DNA of 16,710 nucleotides from JAFDWI01 sp040255345 (GCA_040255345.1 JBDZUV010000066.1:1-16710), one strand, 5' to 3'. Positions 5,948 through 14,368 are shown, counted from the first letter of the stretch. Numbers and translations: made by a program. Notes: a model not told the origin generated them from the sequence alone.

Positions 5948-6733
5948 TCAGGAATCCAGGTCGGGACTGCACGAGAGCGTGCCGTCCCCGCAGACGTTCT
6001 TCACCGTGAACTCCATCGGTTCGAACGGGACCACCGGCTCACCGACGTCGAGCTGGATCACGCCACCGTCGGTGAGGGGAACATCGCGGGGATCGTCGAT
6101 GCGCTCACCATCGAGAAATGCCACGACGGGACCCTTGGCGGGACCCACCTGCGTGGCGGTCAGCGGCTGGCCCCACACATCGAAGAAATCGCCGAGCGTG
6201 AAGGTGCGCTCCGTTGGCGACTCGACGTGGATGACCCCGTCGTCGGCATGGCTGTGCAACCAGTAGACACAACCCTTGGCGCTGTTGTTGAGGAAGCGAC
6301 CACCATCGATGTCCTGTTGCCAGGGGGTGCCGTGGATGCCGACGCCTGCGGGAATGCGCTTCTGTTCACCGTTCACGAAGATCTTGACGTGCTGGTGGAT
6401 GTGGTACACGACGTTCTGGCCCATCGATGATCGACAGGTGATGCCGTTCACGGGAGTGCCACCCACGGTCGAATCCGGCGACGCCAGATCCGGGACGTTC
6501 TGGATCGGCACTCCTTCTGGCCCCACCGCGGCAGTGGAGTCCGAACCCCGCAACACCAGGAAGGTCGCGATCGCGAAGCCGACCGCGAGGACCACGGCGA
6601 TCACCGGAAAGATCCAGACCGGAGTGCGGTACGCGGTGGCGACGGTGTCGTCACCGAGGTCATCGCCTGGCCCGGCGACCGGTGGTGACGACCGGTGTCC
6701 TGACGAAAGGTCGTCGTCCTGTTCGGCTTCCAC
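5948..6733 (-). CDS. Membrane-anchored, His-rich extracytoplasmic protein of unknown function
   Basis: The 261-residue protein has an acidic, disordered N-terminus of about 35 residues, one transmembrane helix (WIFPVIAVVLAVGFAIATFLVL, about 40-61) and a roughly 190-residue beta-rich domain that should face outside. The domain carries clustered histidines in YHIHQHVKIFVNG and CVYWLHSHADDGVIHVESP, then FTLGDFFDVWGQPL, and ends with a Cys pair in CGDGTLSC that could form a disulfide. The histidines suggest metal binding, but no catalytic family is recognised. I prefer GTG 6733 because a TAGGAT -10 lies eight bases upstream; GTG 6757 would add eight residues. It stands alone between the ABC exporter and PilZ genes. 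Confidence 0.8.
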   Translation of the reverse strand: MEAEQDDDLSSGHRSSPPVAGPGDDLGDDTVATAYRTPVWIFPVIAVVLAVGFAIATFLVLRGSDSTAAVGPEGVPIQNVPDLASPDSTVGGTPVNGITCRSSMGQNVVYHIHQHVKIFVNGEQKRIPAGVGIHGTPWQQDIDGGRFLNNSAKGCVYWLHSHADDGVIHVESPTERTFTLGDFFDVWGQPLTATQVGPAKGPVVAFLDGERIDDPRDVPLTDGGVIQLDVGEPVVPFEPMEFTVKNVCGDGTLSCSPDLDS

Positions 6734-6741
6734 GGCGCCGA

Positions 6742-6747
6742 ATCCTA
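6742..6747 (-). promoter_or_regulatory. -10 element of a likely leaderless promoter (His-rich protein gene)
   Basis: TAGGAT on the minus strand lies eight bases before GTG 6733. It also supports this start over GTG 6757, which would sit upstream of the element. The -35 is weak. Confidence 0.35.
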
Positions 6748-6829
6748 CCGGCGGCACGCGTGATTCAGACCGCGGATGGCCATGTCGGTGTCAAGCGGTG
6801 CTGTCGGGATGATCGACACGAACCCGGGC

Positions 6830-9800
6830 TCACGATGCGACGGCCACGCCCTCGTAGGCATCCCAGAGCGCCGCGTAGCGTCCGTTCAGAGCGAGGAGTT
6901 CCGCCTGGGATCCGTCTTCGATGATGCGCCCGTCGTCCATCACCAGGATCCGGTCCGCTCTGGCCGCCGTGGCGAGGCGGTGCGCGATGACCACGGTCGT
7001 ACGCCCGGCGCTGAGTACGTCCATCGCCCGCTCGATCCGCGCTTCGGACGCCAGGTCGAGGTTCGACGTGGCCTCGTCCAGCAGCAACAACACCGGGTCG
7101 GCGATCAGAGCACGGGCCAGGCAGATCAACTGACGTTGCCCGGTCGACAGTGACCGCCCCCGTTCGACCAGCCAGTGGTCCAGCCCGTCGCCGACGGACG
7201 CGATCAGGTCGCCCAGGCCGACCGCTTCGATGGCATCGAGAACGACCCCGTCGTCGGCATCGGGGCTGCCGTAGACGAGGTTGTCGCGGATCGTACCGGC
7301 GAACAGGTACGGCTCCTGGGGCACATAGCCGAGCAGGCGCCGGAACGCCCCCGGGTCGACGTCACGCAGCGACACCCCGTCGAACCGCACTTCACCCGAC
7401 TCGGGGTCATAGAAGCGGGCCAGCAACTTGACGAGGGTCGACTTGCCCGACCCGGTCTCGCCCACGAGCGCCACGCGTTGCCCTGCGGGTATGACCAGAT
7501 CGAGCGCGTCGATCGCCGGGCTCCGCTGACCCGGGTACGAGAACACCACGGCGTCGAGCTCGATCTCACCCTGGCCGGCCGACAACGCGACCGGAGATTC
7601 GGGTGCGAGCACGCTGGGCCGCTCGGTGAGCAGCCCGTCGAGCTTGCGCACGCCCGCTGCCGCCTTCTGCCAGGTGTCGAACACGTTCGAGAACTGCTGG
7701 ATCGGAGAGAAGAACTGGGTGAGATACAGCAGGAAGGCCACGAGCACGCCGACACTCGTCGCGCCCCGATCGTGCAGCACCGCGCCGTAGCCCAACACCA
7801 CGATGATGCCGATGGTCGACAGCAACTCGACGAATGCGAAGTACCCGATCTGGATCTTCAGCGCAGCCATGCCCGAGGCTCGGAATTCGTCGTCGAAGGC
7901 GTGGAACCGCGTCTGGTTGCGCCGTTCCCGCACGAACGCCTGGGTGACCCGGATGCCGGCCAGGTTCTCGGCGAGGTCGGCCAACACCAATGCGATCGCA
8001 TCACGCTGGCGGTCATAGGCGGGTCGCGACAGGCGTTGGTAGATCATCGTCGCGCCGATGAGCGGCAGGGTCACCGCGAACACGCACAGGGCGAGGGGCA
8101 CGTCGAGCACCAGCAACACCACGGCGATGCCGACGAAGGTCAACAGGGCGACCGCCGCGTTGACCAGCCCGTTCGAGAGCAGCTGCTGGAGCGTGTCGAT
8201 GTCGGAGGTGAGCCTGGTCAACAGTCGACCCGACAATTCGCGTTCGTAGAAGTCGAGGCCGAGGCGTTGCAGATGGGCGAACACCCTGGTTCGCAAGGCC
8301 AGCAGGATGCGCTCTGCCGCGCGGCCGGTGACGAGATTCTCGAGCCACATGATCCAGGCGTCGAATGCGGCGATGCCACAAGCGGCGATCGCCACCGCGA
8401 CCACGACCCCCATCGATGACGGGGTGACCCCATGGTCGATCCCCGAGCGGATCAACATCGGAATCGCCAAGGTCGCCAGCGCGTCGAGCAGCACCAGGCC
8501 CGCGCCCAGGAGCAGTTCGCGTTGCCAGTGCCGGACGAAGCGGACGAACGCGAGCCCGCCCTGATCGGGGATGTGATCGTCGACCGCGACGTCGGGGGTG
8601 TCACGGATGGCCGGCAGCGCCGCGACCGCTTCGAGGAGTTCCGGGGTCGCCGGACCGATGAGTCCGCCCCCGGGCGGCCCGTGCATGCCACCGCGGCCCC
8701 CGCCACCCATGCGTCGGACGCTCGCGTCGATCCGCGCGGTCGGCAGGACCACACGGCCGTCGGTTCCTGCGGCGGCGCCCGCCGACATCTTCGCCCGGAC
8801 GATCCCGTGCGACGGTTCCTCGTCGGGTTCGTCCATCCCGCTCAGCAGTTCGCGAAATCTCGGACTGGTCGCCTCGAGTTCGGCCTGGGTTCCCGACGCG
8901 GTGATCCGCCCGCCGTCGAGCACCACGACCCGATCCGCGAGCGCGAGGGTCGAACGACGGTGGGCGATCAACAGGGTGGTCCGACCGTCGAGCTGGTCGG
9001 CCAGGGCCTCGTGGATCGCGTGCTCCACGGTCGCGTCGACCGCGGAGGTGGCGTCGTCGAGGACGACCACTGCCGGATCGGCCAGCAGCACGCGTGCCAG
9101 CCCGATGCGCTGGCGCTGCCCGCCCGACAGGGTGACGCCGCCCTCGCCGACGGACTGGTCGTAGCCGTCGGGGAGCGCAGCGATGAACTCGTGGGCCTGT
9201 GCGGCCCGCGCTGCGGCTTCGACATCGGCACCACTCGCCCCGGGGCGTCCATAGGCGATGTTGTCGCGTATGGTCCCGGCGAACAGGAACGCCTCCTCGA
9301 ACGCGATGCCGACCTGGCGCCGCAGACTCGCCAGGGTGAGTTCGCGCACGTCCCGCCCGTCGACGCGGACCGCACCTGCGGCCGGGTCGTAGAAGCGGGC
9401 CAACAGCATCGCCAGGGTCGTCTTGCCGCCACCCGACGCGCCGACGACCGCGACCCGCTCGCCGGGTGCGAGGTGCAGATCGAGACCGTGCAGCAGGGGA
9501 GGCCCGTCGGGGTACGAGAACGTGACGTGGTCGAAGGACACGTCGCCGACGGGATCGGTCCAGGCGACCGCAGCGGTGGCGTCGCTGATCGTCGTGGGCG
9601 CGTCGAGCAGATCGCGCAGGCGCTCGGCGCCCGAACGCGCGAGCTGGGTGGCGGCGAGGAACATCGCGAGCATCCGGGCCGGCGCGGCGAGCTGTGTGAG
9701 ATACGAGAAGAACGCGACGAGCGTCCCGACCGTGAGTTGGCCGTTCACGGCCATCCAGCCGCCGATCCCGAGCACGACCGCCTGGCCGAACAGCGGGATC

Positions 9801-10594
9801 ACCTGCAGTGTCGAGGTGAACAGGGCGCTGATCCTGACCATGCGCACCCGTCCGCCGAACAGATGCCCCAGCGCTCCGATGTAGCGGCCGAGTTCACGGT
9901 CCTCCTGGCCGAATCCCTTGACGACCCGCACGCCCGAGATGGCTTCCTCGGCCACCGCGGTCATCTCGGCTTCGCGTTGAGACGCGTCCCACGACGACAC
10001 GTACACCGTGGCCCGCATCCGCCAGGCCACCCCGAAGGTCATGGCCAGCACGGTCACCGAGATCGCGGCGAGCACTGGTGCGAACGTGAACATGAACACG
10101 ACCGCCAGCACGAGCATCACGAGGTTCCCGGTGATGATCGCGGCCATCTGCAGCACCTGGAACACCATGTTCACGTCGGTGTTCGCACGCGACACGAGCT
10201 GACCCGAGGGCAGCTTGTCGTGGCGGTTCAGATCGAGGGTCAACAGGTGGTCGAACACCGCGTCCCGCAGGTCGGCCTGCACCCCGTACGCCAGCTTGCC
10301 GCCCGCGTATCGCCGCGTGACGGTCGTGGCGAACCGGACGGCCCCCAGTCCGACGAGCAGGTACAGGAACGGCGCGAGTGCCCGGTCACCCGAGGTGATG
10401 ACGTCGTCGATCACGGCCCGTTCGATCACCGGCACGAACGAGAACGCGGCCATACCGACGATGGCCGCTCCGAACGACACGATCGCTGCGCCGCGGTGGC
10501 GCAGCACCCAGGGGATCAACCAACGGACCCAGCCCTGCCGTGCGGGTGCGGCGGCCACCCCGTCCACTTCGTGAGGAACCGTCGCGACAGGCAT
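6830..10594 (-). CDS. Single-chain heterodimer-type ABC exporter (TMD-NBD-TMD-NBD)
   Basis: The 1254-residue protein is two type IV ABC exporter halves in one chain, as in mycobacterial Rv0194. TMD1 is about 25-330, NBD1 345-590, a Gly-rich linker about 627-645, TMD2 about 665-970 and NBD2 1005-1250. NBD1 has Walker A GASGGGKTT (K391), Glu433 in place of the Q-loop Gln, LSGGQ (489-493), Asp514 in place of the catalytic Glu, and His545. NBD2 has Walker A GETGSGKST (K1051), Gln1093, LSTGQ (1149-1153), catalytic Glu1174 and His1205. The degenerate site therefore pairs NBD1 Walker motifs with the NBD2 signature, and the other site is consensus. Substrates of such exporters are drugs or lipids; none can be assigned. 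ATG 10594 has TACATT eight bases upstream. Confidence 0.93.
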   Translation of the reverse strand: MPVATVPHEVDGVAAAPARQGWVRWLIPWVLRHRGAAIVSFGAAIVGMAAFSFVPVIERAVIDDVITSGDRALAPFLYLLVGLGAVRFATTVTRRYAGGKLAYGVQADLRDAVFDHLLTLDLNRHDKLPSGQLVSRANTDVNMVFQVLQMAAIITGNLVMLVLAVVFMFTFAPVLAAISVTVLAMTFGVAWRMRATVYVSSWDASQREAEMTAVAEEAISGVRVVKGFGQEDRELGRYIGALGHLFGGRVRMVRISALFTSTLQVIPLFGQAVVLGIGGWMAVNGQLTVGTLVAFFSYLTQLAAPARMLAMFLAATQLARSGAERLRDLLDAPTTISDATAAVAWTDPVGDVSFDHVTFSYPDGPPLLHGLDLHLAPGERVAVVGASGGGKTTLAMLLARFYDPAAGAVRVDGRDVRELTLASLRRQVGIAFEEAFLFAGTIRDNIAYGRPGASGADVEAAARAAQAHEFIAALPDGYDQSVGEGGVTLSGGQRQRIGLARVLLADPAVVVLDDATSAVDATVEHAIHEALADQLDGRTTLLIAHRRSTLALADRVVVLDGGRITASGTQAELEATSPRFRELLSGMDEPDEEPSHGIVRAKMSAGAAAGTDGRVVLPTARIDASVRRMGGGGRGGMHGPPGGGLIGPATPELLEAVAALPAIRDTPDVAVDDHIPDQGGLAFVRFVRHWQRELLLGAGLVLLDALATLAIPMLIRSGIDHGVTPSSMGVVVAVAIAACGIAAFDAWIMWLENLVTGRAAERILLALRTRVFAHLQRLGLDFYERELSGRLLTRLTSDIDTLQQLLSNGLVNAAVALLTFVGIAVVLLVLDVPLALCVFAVTLPLIGATMIYQRLSRPAYDRQRDAIALVLADLAENLAGIRVTQAFVRERRNQTRFHAFDDEFRASGMAALKIQIGYFAFVELLSTIGIIVVLGYGAVLHDRGATSVGVLVAFLLYLTQFFSPIQQFSNVFDTWQKAAAGVRKLDGLLTERPSVLAPESPVALSAGQGEIELDAVVFSYPGQRSPAIDALDLVIPAGQRVALVGETGSGKSTLVKLLARFYDPESGEVRFDGVSLRDVDPGAFRRLLGYVPQEPYLFAGTIRDNLVYGSPDADDGVVLDAIEAVGLGDLIASVGDGLDHWLVERGRSLSTGQRQLICLARALIADPVLLLLDEATSNLDLASEARIERAMDVLSAGRTTVVIAHRLATAARADRILVMDDGRIIEDGSQAELLALNGRYAALWDAYEGVAVAS

Positions 10595-10602
10595 GTCTGC
10601 CG

Positions 10603-10608
10603 AATGTA
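10603..10608 (-). promoter_or_regulatory. -10 element of a leaderless promoter for the ABC exporter
   Basis: TACATT on the minus strand ends eight bases before ATG 10594. It is packed back to back with the pimA promoter inside a 57-bp divergent spacer. Confidence 0.4.
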
Positions 10609-10637
10609 CCGACCGAAGCCCGAAAGAGTTGCAGCAC

Positions 10638-10643
10638 TACCCT
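10638..10643 (+). promoter_or_regulatory. -10 element of a leaderless promoter for the pimA-like gene
   Basis: TACCCT fits TANNNT and ends eight bases before ATG 10652. No Shine-Dalgarno sequence is seen before that ATG. Confidence 0.4.
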
Positions 10644-10651
10644 TGGCCCGC

Positions 10652-11722
10652 ATGCGCATCGGCATGGTCAGCCCCTACAGCCTGTCGGTGCCCGGTGGGG
10701 TCCAGGGCCAGGTCCTGGGCCTGGCTCGTGCGTTGCGGACCAAGGGCCATTTCGTGCAGGTCCTCGGCCCCTGCGACGGACCGCCGCCCGAACCGGGGAT
10801 CACTCCGCTGGGAAATTCGATCCCCACCGCGGCGAACGGTTCGATCGCACCGATCGCACCGGACGTGTCGGCCCAACTGCGCTTCATCCGTTCGCTGCGC
10901 GACGAAGACTTCGACGTGCTCCACCTGCACGAGCCGATCTCGCCCGGCCCCAACACCACCGCCGCGATCATGAAGCACGCGCCGCTCGTCGGCACGTTTC
11001 ACGCGGCCGGGAATTCGAAGGCCTACGAGTACCTGGGGTTTCTGGCCCGTTGGGTGAACCGACGGCTCGACGTGCGATGCGCGGTTTCCGAAGACGCGCG
11101 TGCACTCGCGCAGCGGCACCTCGGCGGCGACTACACGATCCTGTTCAACGGCATCGAGATCGAACGGTTCGCCCGAGCCGAACCCGAACAGACCGATGCG
11201 CCCACGGTGTTCTTCCTCGGACGCCACGAAGAACGCAAGGGGCTCCAGGTGCTGCTCGCGGCGCTGCGGTTCCTGCCCGCGGACCTGCGGGTGTGGGTCG
11301 CCGGTGACGGGCCGCTCACCGCCTCGTTGCGGGAGCGGTACCGGGGCGACCCACGGATCGAGTGGCTGGGTCTGATCAGTGACGTCGACCGCGCCCGACG
11401 GCTGCGTGGGGCCGACGTCTACTGCGCACCGAGCATCCGTGGAGAGTCGTTCGGCATCGTGCTGTTGGAGGCGATGGCCGCGGGCGTCCCGATCGTGGCC
11501 GCGAACCTGGACGGCTACGCGAACGTCGCCCGTGCCGATGTCGAGGCGGTGCTCGTCGAACCCGGCTCACCCGAAGCCCTGGCCGCTGGAATCCTCCAGG
11601 TGCTCGGGGATCCACCCCTCGCGGCGTCCCTCGTCGCCGCGGGGTCCCGTCGGGCCGAGGCGTTCTCGATGGAGCATCTCGCGGACCGTTATCTGGAGCT
11701 CTACCAGCCGCTGATCCGGTGA
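10652..11722 (+). CDS. pimA: GT4 glycosyltransferase, probable phosphatidylinositol mannosyltransferase
   Basis: The 356-residue product looks like PimA, which moves mannose from GDP-mannose to phosphatidylinositol on the inner membrane face, the first step of PIM glycolipid synthesis. The N-terminus MRIGMVSPYSLSVPGGVQGQ closely resembles mycobacterial PimA, including Tyr9, Gly16 and Gln18. Further matches are DVLHLHEP, His117 (PimA His118), FLGRHEERKGL (Arg191 and Lys196, phosphate binding) and ADVYCAPSIRGESFGIVLLEAMAAG (Glu265). An open frame extends far upstream, but ATG 10652 fits the family N-terminus and the TACCCT promoter. pdxS-pdxT-yebC downstream matches the mycobacterial pimA region. 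The usual pgsA and acyltransferase partners are not in this window. Another GT4 specificity remains possible. Confidence 0.8.
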   Translation: MRIGMVSPYSLSVPGGVQGQVLGLARALRTKGHFVQVLGPCDGPPPEPGITPLGNSIPTAANGSIAPIAPDVSAQLRFIRSLRDEDFDVLHLHEPISPGPNTTAAIMKHAPLVGTFHAAGNSKAYEYLGFLARWVNRRLDVRCAVSEDARALAQRHLGGDYTILFNGIEIERFARAEPEQTDAPTVFFLGRHEERKGLQVLLAALRFLPADLRVWVAGDGPLTASLRERYRGDPRIEWLGLISDVDRARRLRGADVYCAPSIRGESFGIVLLEAMAAGVPIVAANLDGYANVARADVEAVLVEPGSPEALAAGILQVLGDPPLAASLVAAGSRRAEAFSMEHLADRYLELYQPLIR

Positions 11723-11764
11723 TCGAGCGGCCCCGAAGAGGTCATGGTCGGATCGCCGCGGCGC

Positions 11765-11770
11765 TAGTGT
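11765..11770 (+). promoter_or_regulatory. Possible -10 element for lemA
   Basis: TAGTGT fits TANNNT, giving a leader of about 35 bases that includes GGAG (11799-11802) before the TTG start. No convincing -35 is seen. Confidence 0.3.
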
Positions 11771-11810
11771 TGCACCCGTTCGCTCGACCGCCGACCTCGG
11801 AGCAGGGGCA

Positions 11811-12362
11811 TTGATCGCCATCATCGTCATCGTCGTGATCGTGGTGCTGCTGGTCATCTTCGTCGTGGCCCAGTACAACGGTCTGGTCAAGTTGCGGAAC
11901 CTGGTCGACAACGCGTGGTCCCAGATCGACGTCCAACTCCAACGCCGGACCGATCTGATCCCGAATCTGGTCGAGACCGTCAAGGGCTATGCCGCCCACG
12001 AGCGCGAAACCCTCGATGCGGTGACCCGTGCCCGTGGCGCGGTCATGAACGCCGAAGGCCCCGGCGCCAAGGCCGAAGCCGACAATCTGCTCTCGGGCAC
12101 CCTGAAGTCACTGTTCGCCGTCGCCGAGGCCTACCCGGACCTGAAGGCCAACCAGAACTTCATGCAGCTCCAGGAAGAGCTGACCGCCACCGAAGACCGG
12201 GTCGCGTACGCGCGCCAGTACTACAACGACAACGTCACGCGCTTGAACACCAAGATCGAGACCTTCCCGGCCATGTTCTTCGCCGGTATGGCCAAGGCCA
12301 CGCACCGCGAATACTTCGAGACCGCTCCCGAAGGTCGGGAACCGGTCGAGGTCCGGTTCTGA
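11811..12362 (+). CDS. lemA: LemA family membrane protein
   Basis: The 183-residue protein has an N-terminal membrane helix of branched residues (IAIIVIVVIVVLLVIFVVA, about 2-20), then a long helical domain with LemA hallmarks: YNGLVKLRNLVDNAWSQIDVQL, RRTDLIPNLVETVKGYAAHE, FMQLQEELTATEDRVAYAR and YNDNVTRLNTKIETFPAMF. LemA proteins are conserved but biochemically poorly defined; many sit beside membrane proteases or TPM-domain proteins. The start is TTG, eight bases after GGAG, and no ATG or GTG would preserve the helix. htpX follows by 42 bases, so the two are probably co-transcribed and act at the membrane together. Confidence 0.92.
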   Translation: MIAIIVIVVIVVLLVIFVVAQYNGLVKLRNLVDNAWSQIDVQLQRRTDLIPNLVETVKGYAAHERETLDAVTRARGAVMNAEGPGAKAEADNLLSGTLKSLFAVAEAYPDLKANQNFMQLQEELTATEDRVAYARQYYNDNVTRLNTKIETFPAMFFAGMAKATHREYFETAPEGREPVEVRF

Positions 12363-12404
12363 TCGCCCGTGACCATGCGGTCAGCAGATCCTCGTAGGTC
12401 CTGA

Positions 12405-13313
12405 GTGTACGAACAGATCGGGCAGAACAAGCGTCGCACGGTGGTGCTCGTCGGGGCCTTCGTCGTCTTCGTCGCGCTGGTGGCCATCGCGGTCAACCTG
12501 TTGGTGAGCGGCGGTGCCATCGGCTTCGTGATCGCCCTGCTCATCGCGGGGGCGATGGCGTTCGCCGGCTACTGGAAGTCCGACTCGGTCGCGTTGGCGA
12601 TGAGTCGCGCGAAGCCGGCCGAAGGACCTCAGTTCGCGCAGTACCGCAACCTCGTCGAAGGGCTCTGCATCGCCGCTGGGCTGCCCCGACCCCGTCTGTA
12701 CGTGATCGCCGATGACGCACCGAATGCGTTCGCGACCGGACGAAACCCCCAGCATGCGGCGATCGCGGTCACCACCGGACTGCTCGAGAAGATGAACCGT
12801 GTCGAACTCGAGGGCGTGCTCGCCCACGAGTTGAGCCACATCAAGAACTACGACATCCTCGTGTCGACCCTGGCGGTGACCATGGTCGGTGTCGTGATCC
12901 TGCTCTCGGACTTCGCCATCCGCTTCCTGTGGTGGGGCGGCGGACGCAATTCGAGTAGTGACCGACAGAACTCCGGACCGATGGCGATCCTGTCGATCTT
13001 CGGGTTCTTCCTGTTGATCTTCTCGCCGCTCATCGCTCGCCTCCTGCAGTTCGCGGTGTCGCGCAACCGTGAGGAACTCGCGGACATGTCCGGGGTCGGG
13101 CTGACCAGATACCCACCCGGGTTGATCTCGGCTCTCGAGAAGCTCCGCGACGACCAGACCGTGACCCATTCGGCGTCCAAGGCCACCGCGCATCTGTGGA
13201 TCGAACAGCCCACCGCCCGCACGCCCGAAGAAGGCAGGATGTCGAAACTGAATCGGCTGTTCGACACGCACCCGCCCCTCGAAGAACGGATCGAACGCCT
13301 CCGGGAGTTGTAG
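12405..13313 (+). CDS. htpX: HtpX-like M48 membrane zinc metalloprotease
   Basis: The 302-residue protein is an integral membrane protease with the active site on the cytoplasmic side, used in quality control of membrane proteins. Two N-terminal helices (about 12-55) precede the zinc motif HELSH (His141, Glu142, His145), and two more helices (about 155-215) are followed by NREELAD, whose Glu223 is the expected third zinc ligand. The tail has FDTHPPLEERIERL, typical of the family. The start is GTG with GTAGG seven bases upstream. Length is normal. The lemA gene just upstream makes a common gene pair. Confidence 0.93.
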   Translation: MYEQIGQNKRRTVVLVGAFVVFVALVAIAVNLLVSGGAIGFVIALLIAGAMAFAGYWKSDSVALAMSRAKPAEGPQFAQYRNLVEGLCIAAGLPRPRLYVIADDAPNAFATGRNPQHAAIAVTTGLLEKMNRVELEGVLAHELSHIKNYDILVSTLAVTMVGVVILLSDFAIRFLWWGGGRNSSSDRQNSGPMAILSIFGFFLLIFSPLIARLLQFAVSRNREELADMSGVGLTRYPPGLISALEKLRDDQTVTHSASKATAHLWIEQPTARTPEEGRMSKLNRLFDTHPPLEERIERLREL

Positions 13314-13325
13314 GCCCCGGCCGCG

Positions 13326-13342
13326 GCCGACCGAGGGTCGGC
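13326..13342 (+). terminator. Hairpin after htpX
   Basis: A 7-bp perfect stem (GCCGACC / GGTCGGC) has a 3-base loop, 12 bases past the htpX stop and before the pdxS promoter. There is no U-tract. It would separate lemA-htpX from the pdx genes. Confidence 0.35.
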
Positions 13343-13410
13343 ACCCGGCATTCCGAAACCGAGGACGGGCGCGCGAACCGACCCGCTTCCCACGGGCGAC
13401 TCCGGCTCCA

Positions 13411-13416
13411 TAGACT
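13411..13416 (+). promoter_or_regulatory. -10 element of a leaderless promoter for pdxS
   Basis: TAGACT fits TANNNT and ends six bases before ATG 13423, and no Shine-Dalgarno is present. I saw no obvious PdxR-type operator upstream. Confidence 0.45.
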
Positions 13417-13422
13417 GACCCC

Positions 13423-14331
13423 ATGTCCGACGACGCAACGACCCCTTCGACCAGCCGCACCACCGGAACGGCGCGGGTCAAGCGTGGACTCGCCGAGATG
13501 CTCGCCGGCGGGGTGATCATGGACGTCGTCGACCCGGAGCAGGCGAGGATCGCCGAGGACGCCGGAGCGGTGGCCGTCATGGCGCTGGAGCGGGTGCCGT
13601 CCGACATCCGTCGCGATGGCGGTGTGGCTCGCATGTCCGACCCCGAGATGATCGAGGGCATCAAGGCCGCCGTCACCATTCCGGTCATGGCGAAGGCCCG
13701 GATCGGGCACTTCGCCGAGGCGCAGGTCCTCCAGGCGCTCGGCGTGGACTACGTCGACGAGTCCGAGGTGCTCACGCCCGCCGACGAAGCGCATCACATC
13801 GACAAGTGGGCATTCACCGTGCCGTTCGTGTGTGGCGCGACCAATCTGGGCGAGGCGCTTCGGCGCATCTCCGAAGGCGCCTGCATGATCCGTTCCAAGG
13901 GCGAGGCCGGCACCGGCAACATCGTCGAGGCCGTTCGCCATCTGCGCTCGATCCTGGGCGACATTCGCAAGCTCACCCAGGCCGATTCGGCCGAGCTCTA
14001 CGACTGGGCGAAGCAACTGCGGGCGCCGATCGACCTGATCGCCGAAGTGCACGACACCGGACGCCTCCCCGTCCCGTTGTTCTGCGCAGGCGGGATCGCG
14101 ACCCCGGCCGACGCATCGCTGGTCATGCAGCTCGGCGCCCAGGCCGTGTTCGTCGGTTCGGGCATCTTCAAGTCCGACGACCCGCCGGTGCGCGCCAAGG
14201 CGATCGTCGAGGCGACCCTGCACTTCGACGACCCGGCGATGATCGCCAAGGTCAGTCGTGGCCTGGGCGAGGCGATGCCGGGGCTGGAGATCGGTGGTCT
14301 CGAGACCACGTTCGCGGAACGGGGCTGGTGA
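13423..14331 (+). CDS. pdxS: Pyridoxal 5'-phosphate synthase, synthase subunit PdxS
   Basis: PdxS builds pyridoxal phosphate from ribose 5-phosphate, glyceraldehyde 3-phosphate and ammonia, in a dodecamer coated by PdxT. The 302 residues are near-identical in pattern to the family. The start segment is VKRGLAEMLAGGVIMDVVDPEQA with Asp34; MAKARIGHF carries the first active lysine Lys91; and IRSKGEAGTG carries the second, Lys159. FCAGGIATPADASLVMQLGAQAVFVGSGIFKS forms the phosphate site. ATG 13423 has a TAGACT element six bases upstream. The glutaminase gene pdxT starts 37 bases downstream, so the two subunits are co-expressed. Confidence 0.97.
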   Translation: MSDDATTPSTSRTTGTARVKRGLAEMLAGGVIMDVVDPEQARIAEDAGAVAVMALERVPSDIRRDGGVARMSDPEMIEGIKAAVTIPVMAKARIGHFAEAQVLQALGVDYVDESEVLTPADEAHHIDKWAFTVPFVCGATNLGEALRRISEGACMIRSKGEAGTGNIVEAVRHLRSILGDIRKLTQADSAELYDWAKQLRAPIDLIAEVHDTGRLPVPLFCAGGIATPADASLVMQLGAQAVFVGSGIFKSDDPPVRAKAIVEATLHFDDPAMIAKVSRGLGEAMPGLEIGGLETTFAERGW

Positions 14332-14368
14332 TGCCGGACCGGTCCGCGTCGTCGGGGGAGCCTCCGGG

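Noticed and set aside
6795..6820. Short hairpin (TGTCG / CGACA) after the ABC exporter as a terminator
   Set aside because: A 5-bp stem with a 7-base loop and no T-run is too weak to claim.
8432..10651. A very long plus-strand open frame (continuing into pimA) opposite the ABC exporter
   Set aside because: It lies wholly antisense to a gene with complete ABC motifs. Its product is rich in His, Arg, Gly and Asp with no domain, and such frames are common opposite high-GC genes. Only the part from ATG 10652 is real.
10845..10862. Small tandem repeat ATCGCACCG inside the pimA-like gene
   Set aside because: It has only two nine-base units within coding sequence (IAPIAP) and no sign of an array or CRISPR.
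12370..12383. Inverted repeat TGACC-ATGC-GGTCA between lemA and htpX as an operator
   Set aside because: The arms are only five bases, no promoter adjoins them, and such short palindromes are expected by chance.
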